From Pseudomonadota bacterium (GTDB taxonomy: Bacteria; Desulfobacterota; Desulfovibrionia; Desulfovibrionales; Desulfovibrionaceae), in assembly GCA_023453335.1 (NCBI GenBank), contig JAEXTU010000098.1:1-5399 (forward strand): a stretch of 5,399 nucleotides of DNA, written 5' to 3'. The translations under genes and the position numbers were made by a program. The notes beneath the pieces are model-generated. The model made no database searches and was not told the origin of the DNA. It worked only from the letters and a program-made list of their open reading frames with translations. Below are positions 1-5,399 of this stretch, in pieces. Within the stretch, counting starts at the first letter, position 1. Each line of letters begins with the position of its first letter.

Positions 1-801
1 CACGGACCTGGCCTTGCGCGTGGCATACCCCACGGCCTTGAGCAGCATCATGGCCGAGTGCCGGAAGTCGTGGCCCCCGGTCAGCGCATACCGCAAGGGA
101 TACGCCATCTTGACGAGCGCAGGGAGGACCGTGAACAGGGGGTACAGGGACTGGGCGTAGATCGAATAGAAGAAGACCAAGAACGAGGCGAGCATGACGC
201 ACGTGAAGCTGGCGAAGGCGCTGAGGAACCAACAGGTGGCGGCCAGCAGGTAATTCCCGTGCAGGATCGCGTGCACCCCGAGCGGGAAGAATATCCAGCC
301 CAGGGCATTGTAGTTCTGAAGATTGAAGGTGCAGGCATAGAAGGTGGTGCTGACGAGCAGCATGCCCATGACCAGGGCCAGCCAGGCCGCATCCACGCTG
401 CCCGCCCAGGCGAGGTGGGTGGCCCACCAGCCGACCATGCCGGTGAGCACCGTCACCGCGCCGGCGCCCCAGAAGGCGTAGAGCGACAGGATGGTGTAGG
501 GGAAGAAGAAGGAGAGGTTGAACCGGCCGGTGCCCAGCAGCGGGCTGACCCCGTCGCGGCCCAGGCGGTCCATCTCGTGGGCCACCGACCAGTAGAACAG
601 GTTGTTCACGCTGGTGTAGGGCTCGAAATGGGAGAACCCCCGCCAACGGCCGTGCAACAGCGTCCGACACGACCACAGGCCCTGGGCCAGGCGCACCGGC
701 GTGGCGACCAGGACGGTCAGGGGGTAGAAGGGGAGGAGCAGCAGCCGCCAGAGGCCGAAGCGCCGCCGCAGGGTGGCCAGGACCTTCCACAGGGCATCCA
801 T
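1..801 (-). CDS. Polytopic inner-membrane protein, 5' part of gene (cut by left edge)
   Basis: The frame is open from an ATG at 801 to base 1, giving 267 residues with no stop, so the C-terminus lies outside the window. The start is supported by an AGGGG Shine-Dalgarno that overlaps the TAG stop of the flippase gene; the gap is only 9 bases, so the two genes are probably translationally coupled. The N-terminus is basic (KVLATLRRRF), followed by a hydrophobic segment at about residues 19-36. A polar stretch (about 50-95) contains FEPYTSVNNLFYW and LLGTGRFNLSFFFPYT. Further membrane segments lie at about 97-119, 138-156, 166-180, 184-199, 201-219 and 221-234. I do not recognise the family. The position after a flippase and the many membrane spans make a Wzy-type polymerase, a GT-C type glycosyltransferase or another glycan membrane enzyme possible, but no diagnostic motif supports a choice. 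The reading as a real gene is firm; the function is not. Confidence 0.85.
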   Translation of the reverse strand, partial: MDALWKVLATLRRRFGLWRLLLLPFYPLTVLVATPVRLAQGLWSCRTLLHGRWRGFSHFEPYTSVNNLFYWSVAHEMDRLGRDGVSPLLGTGRFNLSFFFPYTILSLYAFWGAGAVTVLTGMVGWWATHLAWAGSVDAAWLALVMGMLLVSTTFYACTFNLQNYNALGWIFFPLGVHAILHGNYLLAATCWFLSAFASFTCVMLASFLVFFYSIYAQSLYPLFTVLPALVKMAYPLRYALTGGHDFRHSAMMLLKAVGYATRKARSV

Positions 802-810
802 GCCTGCCCC

Positions 811-2247
811 CTACCCTTTTTTCCGGCCGGTGGCGAGTGCGGCGAGCTCCTTGCCGATGGAGAGCAGCGCAGCCAGGGCCAAGAGCCCGGCCAACGCCGC
901 CGCGGTCATCCCGAGGGAAGGGGCCGGGCCCGCATTGAGCGCGTTCAGCAGCGCGACCCCGCCGCCCCCCAGCACGGTCAGCCCGGCAAAGGTCCCCAGG
1001 GGAAACCGCACCGGCCAGAGACGGGAGCCGACCGCCAAGGTGAGGATGATCCACACGCTGAAGGACAGTGCGGTCGAGATCGCCGCGCCCATGAGGCCGT
1101 ACGCGGGGATGAGCAGCCAGCCCAGGAGCAGGTTGGCCGCGGCCCCTGCAGCGGCCACCACCGCGGCCAGCCAGGTCTTCTCCGCCCGCAGGATGGCGCA
1201 GCCCACCAGGGCGTAGAGCCCGAAGCACACCGGATACCAGGCCAGCACCCCCACCAGGGGGGCGGCCGGGGCATACTGCGCCGGGGCCATGAGCCGGAGC
1301 AGGTGCGGGGCCGCGGCCGTGAGGATAAGCACCCCGCTCACCGCGGCACCCATGTAGTAGCGCGAGACCGTCCGGAACAGCCGCTCTCCCTCCGCGTCCC
1401 ACAGGGACTGCATGGCGATGGGAAACCAGGCCTGCCGGAAGGCGGCCACCGCCATACCCATCACCAGGGCGAAGCGGTAGGCAACGGCGTAAAGGCCGAG
1501 TTCCTCCGGGCTGAGGAAGCGGGCCACGAGCCAGCGGTCGGCGGAGCTGAGCACATCCATGGCCAGGGCCGCGGGCAACAGCGGCACCCCGAAGCGGAGA
1601 TACTCTCGCCAGCGGCCCCAGGCCTGCCGGCCCAGGGCGAGGTAGGCGCGTTGCGAATGCCAGAGCGCCGCCGCGCACAGGACGGAAGCCAGGGCGAAGC
1701 CGAGGAAATACCCGTCCTGCCCCAGGCCGGTGCGGATGAGGCCGATGGCCCCAGCGCTCGCGAGCACCGCGTGGAGTGCGGCAAATGCGACGAAGTTGTA
1801 GGGACGGGCGGTCAGGCGGAACAGGTCCTGCCCCTGGAGCAGCACCTGGAAGCAGAAGGCCGCCAGGAGCGCCAGTCCCAGGGAGAAGGGGGTGAGGCTG
1901 TCCAAGGAGAAATACCTGTTCAGCAGGGGCGCCAGGGGCACGGCCAGGGCAAGAACGCACAGCCCGCACAACCCCCGCAGGGAGAACACCGATGTCACCA
2001 GGGCGGAGCGCTCGGCATGGCCCGGCTTGTTGTGGAAGAAATAGAATCCCTGGGTGCTTAGTTGGCCCATGTCCATGAGGCTGGCAAAGACCAGGCCCAG
2101 GGAGAGCAGAAACTCCACCGCGCCGTATTCCCCGGGGTCGAGGATGCGCGTGAATACGGGCAGCAGCACAAAGGGCAGGCCATGGGAGAATCCCAGCCCC
2201 AGACCGTACAAGAGCGAATCCCGCCCCAGCCGCTTGACGATCTGCAC
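811..2247 (-). CDS. Wzx-type oligosaccharide flippase (MOP superfamily)
   Basis: This 478-residue protein is almost entirely hydrophobic helices, about 12 to 14 by eye, and matches the usual length of Wzx/RfbX-like flippases, which move undecaprenyl-diphosphate-linked oligosaccharides from the cytoplasmic to the periplasmic face of the inner membrane. Family-like signatures are the N-terminal KRLGRDSLLYGLG, then LPVFTRILDPGEYGAVE (29-45), the mid-protein LRFGVPLLPAALAM with SSADRWLVARFLSPEELGLYAVAYRFA (217-260), and NLLLGWLLIPAYGLMGAAIS (372-391), which is typical of the C-terminal half. The start is a GTG at 2247 with AGGGGAG just upstream; the resulting N-terminus fits the family. It lies 83 bases after the methyltransferase-glycosyltransferase gene and 9 bases before the next membrane protein gene, on the same strand, which suggests one operon. 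The transported sugar unit cannot be inferred. A teichuronic or colanic-type exporter of the same superfamily is the only close alternative. Confidence 0.93.
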   Translation of the reverse strand: MQIVKRLGRDSLLYGLGLGFSHGLPFVLLPVFTRILDPGEYGAVEFLLSLGLVFASLMDMGQLSTQGFYFFHNKPGHAERSALVTSVFSLRGLCGLCVLALAVPLAPLLNRYFSLDSLTPFSLGLALLAAFCFQVLLQGQDLFRLTARPYNFVAFAALHAVLASAGAIGLIRTGLGQDGYFLGFALASVLCAAALWHSQRAYLALGRQAWGRWREYLRFGVPLLPAALAMDVLSSADRWLVARFLSPEELGLYAVAYRFALVMGMAVAAFRQAWFPIAMQSLWDAEGERLFRTVSRYYMGAAVSGVLILTAAAPHLLRLMAPAQYAPAAPLVGVLAWYPVCFGLYALVGCAILRAEKTWLAAVVAAAGAAANLLLGWLLIPAYGLMGAAISTALSFSVWIILTLAVGSRLWPVRFPLGTFAGLTVLGGGGVALLNALNAGPAPSLGMTAAALAGLLALAALLSIGKELAALATGRKKG

Positions 2248-2260
2248 GGTCTCCCCTGTT

Positions 2261-2281
2261 GCCTAGAGCAGCGCCCTAGCC
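2261..2281 (-). promoter_or_regulatory. Imperfect stem-loop just upstream of the flippase ribosome binding site
   Basis: In the 83-base gap between the fusion gene and the flippase gene, the transcript can form a 9-base stem with a 3-base loop: GGCTAGGGC, loop GCT, GCTCTAGGC, with one G-G mismatch and one G-U wobble. It ends only a few bases before AGGGGAG, the Shine-Dalgarno of the flippase GTG start. No T-run follows, so termination is unlikely. It could modulate ribosome access or mark a processing site, but the stem is short. Confidence 0.35.
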
Positions 2282-2330
2282 TTGCAGACCACGCCGCGAA
2301 CCGGAGTCGATCCTGTCATGGCGGGAGTCA

Positions 2331-4190
2331 TCAGTACTTGAGGACGCCCAGCCCGTGCAACCGGTCACAGGCGATGTGGCGCAGGATGTAGGGACGGACG
2401 TTTCGCCATATCTCCCCGGGGTCCGGGACCCGTCCCAGGCAGCGCTCCCGCAGCCTAGCCATCTCCCGTTCGCCCAGGTCGGCGATGGCCGCGCTGGTCT
2501 TCTGCTGGGGATGCACCCGGAACGCGCCCAGGAAGCGCGGCAGCCGCACCATCCGGGCCCCGGCCTCCCGGAAGCGCAGGATGAGGTCCCAGTCCATGGC
2601 GAACTGGAAGCTCTCGTCGAACCCGGCCCCGGACCTGTCCCATATCCGGCGGCGCCAGAACATGGTCTCCTGGGGCAGGTAGTCGGCCCAGGACAGCACC
2701 GCGTTGTCATGGCGCGGCATGACCCAGCGTCCCACCTCGTGGTCCTGCTCGTTGATGACCAGGCGGTGGCCGTAGACCACGTCCACCTTGGGGTGGCGGT
2801 CGAAGTAGGCGGCCACGTAGTACAGGGTGCCGGGCAGGTACACGTCGTCGGCGTTCAGGTAGGCCATGATCTCGCCGCGGGTGCCGGCGAAACCCAGGTT
2901 CAGGGCCTGGGTCTGCCCGCCGTCCCGCTCCGAGACCCAGGACAGACGGTCCGCGTAGCGGGCCAGGATGTCCTGCACCCCGTCCGTGGACCCGCCGTCG
3001 CGCACCACGTACTCCAGTTCGGGGTAGCCCTGTCCCAGCACCGAGAGGATGGTCCGCTCCACGAAGGCCGCCTGGTTGAGCACCGGGGTGACGATGGAGA
3101 AGCTCGGCCGCCTGCGGGGGGACGGCGGCCGGCCGTAGCGCTCGGGGATGGCCAGGGGCGTGGGCGGGTGCTGGTAGAGCACGCCCAGCCTTGGCTCGAA
3201 CACCAACCGGGCCAGGTCCATGACCTTGAGGCCCTTGAGCGCGGCCAGGAACCGTTCGTGCTTGGCGATGATCTGGTCGCGCACCGCCAACTCGGCGTTG
3301 AGGCGCTCGATGAGCTCCCGGCGCTTCTCGGCCTCGGATGAGAGTTGCTCGATGAGCCTGCCTCGCTCCGCGGCCTCCGCCGTCAGGCGTTTGCCCTCAC
3401 CGTCCCACCATTCCAGCAGCCGGCCCCGTTCCGCGGCCTCGGCCGTCAGTCGCTTGCCCTCTTCATCCCACCACTCCAACATACGGCCACGCTCCGCGGC
3501 CTCGGCCGTCAGGCTTTCGATAAGCCGACCGCGCTCCTCGCACTCGGACTTGAGGACGTCGTACTCGCGGGCCTTGTGGGACAGCCCCAGCAGATCCGCC
3601 CCGCTGTCGTGCGCATAGTCACGGATCTGCGGGCGGATGCGGCGGGGATAGAAGAGCAGCACGTCGTTGCACACCGCCGGCTCATGCTCCGCGCTCAGGG
3701 CAGTCAGGGCCGCCAGCACGTCCGCCAGGTCCGGCCACTGCGCCATGTCCTGCGGAGCGCCCGGCGCGCACAGGTACAGGCGGGCGTCGTCGATGAGCAC
3801 CACGCTGTCGGGGTGCAGCGGGCCGATGGCCGCCAATTCGCGGAGCAAGGGACTTTGCGAGGATTCCCCGGCGGTATTCTCGGCCACGCACCAGTGCGCG
3901 TCGAGCCAGAACAAGGTCGCGCGGCCGGCGTACTCCGGCCGCAGGGTGGCCAGCACCTCCCCCGAGTCACCCAGGTGCGCCTTCACCCCGCTGTCGCCAG
4001 AGAATCGAGCGCCGGCTTTGGTGTGATACTCGGGCGACAGTTCGATGGTGTGGATCTCCGGGAAGTATGGCCGGACCAGGGCCACGGTGTCGCCCTCGAA
4101 CGTGCCGGTCTCGATGAACACCTGCAAAGGCAAGACCGACAGGATGGCCTGCACCAGCCTGAGATCAATGGAGAAATGGATGGCGCCCAC
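2331..4190 (-). CDS. Methyltransferase-like / coiled-coil / GT2 glycosyltransferase fusion
   Basis: A 619-residue three-part cytoplasmic protein. Residues 1-185 look like a class I SAM-dependent methyltransferase fold: motif I ETGTFEGDT (27-35), an acidic strand end IHTIELSPEYH (46-56), LGDSGEVL (73-80), LFWLDAHW (93-100) and VVLIDDARLYL (130-140). Residues about 205-312 are charged and helical, with a 21-residue repeat (227-289), a likely coiled coil. Residues 363-619 are a GT-A family 2 glycosyltransferase: FSIVTPVLNQ (364-373), RDGGSTDG (397-404), the metal-binding NADD (446-449), PQETMFWRRRIWD (506-518), AMDWDLILRF (531-540) and FRVHPQQKTSA (557-567). GT2 enzymes move a sugar from a nucleotide-sugar to an acceptor; donor and acceptor are unknown here. 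The start is a GTG at 4190 with only a weak AAGG upstream. An in-frame stop lies about 100 bases further upstream with no ATG between, so the start is likely. Methylation activity is inferred from fold motifs only. Confidence 0.92.
   Translation of the reverse strand: MGAIHFSIDLRLVQAILSVLPLQVFIETGTFEGDTVALVRPYFPEIHTIELSPEYHTKAGARFSGDSGVKAHLGDSGEVLATLRPEYAGRATLFWLDAHWCVAENTAGESSQSPLLRELAAIGPLHPDSVVLIDDARLYLCAPGAPQDMAQWPDLADVLAALTALSAEHEPAVCNDVLLFYPRRIRPQIRDYAHDSGADLLGLSHKAREYDVLKSECEERGRLIESLTAEAAERGRMLEWWDEEGKRLTAEAAERGRLLEWWDGEGKRLTAEAAERGRLIEQLSSEAEKRRELIERLNAELAVRDQIIAKHERFLAALKGLKVMDLARLVFEPRLGVLYQHPPTPLAIPERYGRPPSPRRRPSFSIVTPVLNQAAFVERTILSVLGQGYPELEYVVRDGGSTDGVQDILARYADRLSWVSERDGGQTQALNLGFAGTRGEIMAYLNADDVYLPGTLYYVAAYFDRHPKVDVVYGHRLVINEQDHEVGRWVMPRHDNAVLSWADYLPQETMFWRRRIWDRSGAGFDESFQFAMDWDLILRFREAGARMVRLPRFLGAFRVHPQQKTSAAIADLGEREMARLRERCLGRVPDPGEIWRNVRPYILRHIACDRLHGLGVLKY
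3324..3512 (-). repeat. Three 63-bp tandem repeats coding 21-residue coiled-coil units
   Basis: Within the fusion gene, three consecutive 63-base units (3450-3512, 3387-3449, 3324-3386) code for residues 227-247, 248-268 and 269-289. Each unit begins LTAEAAERGR. Units 1 and 2 then continue as MLEWWDEEGKR and LLEWWDGEGKR, differing at only 2 of 21 residues. By hand alignment they share about 52 of 63 bases. Unit 3 has diverged after LTAEAAERGR into LIEQLSSEAEK. The preceding stretch (ECEERGRLIES) and the following one (RRELIERLNAEL) look like older copies of the same pattern. Twenty-one residues equals three heptads, which suits a continuous coiled coil. Confidence 0.9.
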
Positions 4191-4319
4191 AGATGGCCTT
4201 GTACCCTGGTTGAGGTTGCGCGGTGCGGGGCAACGTATGACCGAGGCCGCCCGAGGACGGGCTGACCGCCGGCATTGCCCGGCGCCTGACTATGGCGCGG
4301 CGATTGTTCAAGGGATATC

Positions 4320-4348
4320 TTCCTATGCGTTGCGCCAAAACTTGGCAA
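4320..4348 (-). promoter_or_regulatory. Weak sigma-70-like promoter candidate with small palindrome
   Basis: On the minus strand TTGCCA (4348-4343) is followed after 17 bases by TAGGAA (4325-4320). The first matches the -35 consensus at 5 of 6 positions; the second matches the -10 consensus at only 3 of 6. A short inverted repeat, GCCAA-3-TTGGC (4334-4346), overlaps the -35 element and could be an operator half-site pair. It would give a leader of roughly 125 bases before the GTG at 4190. It overlaps the end of the possible small ORF, so both readings cannot easily serve the same transcript. Confidence 0.2.
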
Positions 4349-4397
4349 CCACCGGATGCAATTCTGAGGTCTGCGTGACTCCTGCCGACTGACTCAT
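4323..4397 (-). CDS. Possible 24-residue small ORF or leader peptide
   Basis: An ATG at 4397 is preceded at good spacing by GGGGCAGGAAG, the best Shine-Dalgarno-like sequence in the gap, better than that of the large downstream gene. The frame reads MSQSAGVTQTSELHPVVAKF then WRNA and stops with TAG at 4323. It has no transmembrane segment and I recognise no family. It could be a translated small peptide, a leader in the 5' region of the fusion gene transcript, or the preserved 5' end of a decayed gene. The same frame is open further upstream into the radical SAM gene, so openness alone is weak evidence; the ribosome binding site is the main argument. Confidence 0.25.
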   Translation of the reverse strand: MSQSAGVTQTSELHPVVAKFWRNA

Positions 4398-4438
4398 CTT
4401 CCTGCCCCCTGCGGCTGAGCCGGAATATTCGAAGAGTT

Positions 4439-4476
4439 GGACGCAATGCCGGGCGGTTGACCGCAGCCAGGCATCC
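4439..4476 (-). terminator. Possible stem-loop downstream of the radical SAM gene
   Basis: Starting about 20 bases after the TGA stop, the minus strand can fold with outer arms ATGCC/GGCAT and inner arms GCGGT/ACCGC, separated by an asymmetric internal loop. There is no T-run after it, so it does not meet the usual form of an intrinsic terminator. The inner loop of 2 bases is also too tight, so at least one inner pair must open. It may be an attenuating or RNA-stabilising hairpin, or chance in GC-rich DNA. Confidence 0.25.
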
Positions 4477-4497
4477 CCGCCGCGCCCACACCCGTAC

Positions 4498-5399
4498 TCA
4501 GGACCGGACTGGGCCGGAACCGGTTTCCGCACCGCCGATACGGACGCTCGCAATCATCACGCTGATATCCCGGTCGTTGTGCGCCTCTCCCTGGAGCCGG
4601 GCCGGGTTGAACACCACCCGGCTCTCGACGGCGACCTCCACGCCATCCGACCTCTCCGGCATGGCGGCCAGGGGAATCCGCCACGCGTACTCCCCCGGCG
4701 CAGGAGCCTCCAGCACGGCCCGTGAAATACCGCCCGATTGGGCCTCAAGCCGCACAGGATGGATGGAGGCCGGGCCATAGGACAGCACAAGCAGCTCCAG
4801 GCGGGGCTCCCCTCTGCCCACGAGACTCCGCGGGATATGCACGGCCATGCGCTCGCCCATCCACCCGTCGGCATGGACGCCCTCAACCCAAGGGACCGTC
4901 GCATCTCCCAGATCGTGCAGGACGTTGAGGCCCGCAGGAGAATCAGCTTCCTCTGCAAAACAGCAGTTGGCGCAGGGAAGCGGGGCCTCCAGGATGGCCT
5001 CCCGCCAGGTCGCCGTGAGCGGAATGCCGCCCTCCGGGCCTAGGACTACGCAGCATGGGTGCAGCCGGCCGTGGGCATAGGCGATCCCTTCCCGGGCGCG
5101 GAAGCAGGGGGCCGGGTCGACCGCCCGGCGGCCGACCGGGATGTGCCAGGTGGGACCCGGCGCAAGGATGTCCTTGAGATGGCGCTTGGCGTACTCCACT
5201 TCGGCGAGATTGTCCTCGTAGTGGCTGATGAAGATGTCGTCGAAAAGGCGCAACGACTCGCCCAACTCCCGAATCCGGAAGCCATTCGTGGCCAACGTCA
5301 CGCGCCGGCATCCGAACATCTCCCGCAGCCTCGGGGCGAGAGTGGACAACTGCGGGTGGAGGGTGGGCTCGCCACCGGTAACGTAGAGATGCTCTATGC
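4498..5399 (-). CDS. Radical SAM enzyme with Twitch-like domain and C-terminal beta-rich domain (3' part, cut by right edge)
   Basis: The frame is open to the right edge and ends at a TGA at 4498, giving 299 visible residues (first whole codon at 5397). The first residues, IEHLYVTGGEPTLHP, hold the GGEP motif that contacts SAM in radical SAM barrels, so the CxxxCxxC loop that binds the iron-sulfur cluster must lie outside the window. TLATNG (34-39) is a following barrel strand. Cysteines at 98, 115, 116, 142, 145 and 146 follow: C98-x11-G-x4-C115 fits the first half of the SPASM pattern, and C142-xx-C145 the next pair, but the final C-x5-C-x3-C part is absent. This points to a single auxiliary cluster, as in Twitch domains. 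Residues about 165-292 form a separate domain with alternating short strands and the marks DGW (177-179), FNP (263-265) and DRD (275-277). The substrate is unknown; the context suggests a sugar or glycan precursor, but peptide modification is not excluded. Confidence 0.88.
   Translation of the reverse strand, partial: IEHLYVTGGEPTLHPQLSTLAPRLREMFGCRRVTLATNGFRIRELGESLRLFDDIFISHYEDNLAEVEYAKRHLKDILAPGPTWHIPVGRRAVDPAPCFRAREGIAYAHGRLHPCCVVLGPEGGIPLTATWREAILEAPLPCANCCFAEEADSPAGLNVLHDLGDATVPWVEGVHADGWMGERMAVHIPRSLVGRGEPRLELLVLSYGPASIHPVRLEAQSGGISRAVLEAPAPGEYAWRIPLAAMPERSDGVEVAVESRVVFNPARLQGEAHNDRDISVMIASVRIGGAETGSGPVRS

Larger units (their letters stand above)
4191..4497. other. 307-base intergenic region of reduced GC
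   Basis: This stretch separates the radical SAM gene from the methyltransferase-glycosyltransferase fusion. Counting bases, 4301-4440 is 54% G+C (76 of 140), whereas a sample inside the fusion gene (2881-2940) is 73% (44 of 60). No long ORF is convincing here. It contains a hairpin near the radical SAM stop, a possible 24-codon ORF and a weak promoter-like pair, described separately. It is the only large gap in the window and the most likely place for a promoter or a transcript boundary. Confidence 0.75.

Noticed and set aside
58..2061. A 667-residue plus-strand open frame
   Set aside because: It lies antisense to the flippase and the membrane protein genes. Its translation is dominated by Gly, Gln, Glu, His, Arg and Pro with almost no hydrophobic core, which is what the reverse of membrane-protein codons with GC-rich third positions gives. 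The minus-strand frames have family motifs and ribosome binding sites.
2290..2320. A tRNA-like stretch with GGTTCG and GATCC-type bases in the gap before the flippase
   Set aside because: No acceptor stem, anticodon arm or CCA end could be fitted, and the gap of 83 bases is mostly used by the stem-loop and ribosome binding site.
2355..4265. Two long plus-strand open frames (2355-3341 and 3345-4265)
   Set aside because: They are antisense to the methyltransferase-glycosyltransferase fusion, show no recognisable domain, and have the composition of a shadow frame in high-GC DNA.
4323..4553. A 76-residue minus-strand frame running from inside the radical SAM gene
   Set aside because: Its first half overlaps the 3' end of the radical SAM gene in another frame and looks like random translation. 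Only the last 24 codons, which have their own Shine-Dalgarno and ATG, are kept as a weak candidate.
4498..5349. TTG at 5349 as the start of the radical SAM gene
   Set aside because: The frame stays open to the window edge and the residues before this codon contain the GGEP motif of the radical SAM core, so the true start is beyond the window.
1..5399. CRISPR array, insertion sequence, transposase or phage genes
   Set aside because: No regularly spaced direct repeats with unique spacers, no terminal inverted repeats and no transposase or integrase motifs were seen. The only tandem repeat is in-frame coiled-coil coding sequence.

Overview
This GC-rich window (roughly two thirds G+C by eye, with strong third-position GC bias) is a fragment of a bacterial surface-polysaccharide or glycoconjugate locus. 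Four genes are visible, all on the minus strand, so transcription runs from right to left. The two outer genes are cut by the window edges. The codon use and gene types suit a GC-rich Gram-negative bacterium, most likely a proteobacterium. No gene here fixes the genus, so this is inference.

In transcription order the layout is as follows. (1) 5399-4498: the C-terminal 299 residues of a radical SAM enzyme, with a GGEP strand, a single-cluster SPASM/Twitch-like cysteine set and an extra C-terminal beta-rich domain. (2) 4497-4191: a 307-base gap of clearly lower GC, holding a weak hairpin, a possible 24-codon ORF with a good Shine-Dalgarno, and a weak promoter-like pair. (3) 4190-2331: a 619-residue fusion of an N-terminal class I methyltransferase-like domain, a coiled coil built on a 21-residue repeat with a WWD motif, and a C-terminal GT2 glycosyltransferase. 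(4) 2330-2248: an 83-base gap with an imperfect stem-loop just before the next ribosome binding site. (5) 2247-811: a 478-residue Wzx-type lipid-linked oligosaccharide flippase. (6) 801 to the left edge: 267 residues of an unrecognised multi-pass membrane protein, starting 9 bases after the flippase stop.

Taken together, the genes suggest assembly of a modified glycan: the fusion protein adds a sugar and may methylate, the flippase moves the lipid-linked unit across the inner membrane, and the coupled membrane protein may act next in polymerisation or transfer. The radical SAM enzyme may make or modify a building block. Its substrate cannot be read from the sequence.

The most unusual features are two domain architectures: methyltransferase / WWD-repeat coiled coil / GT2, and radical SAM / Twitch / beta-rich domain. 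Neither is proven novel without a database search. Several very long plus-strand ORFs are antisense shadows and are not annotated.
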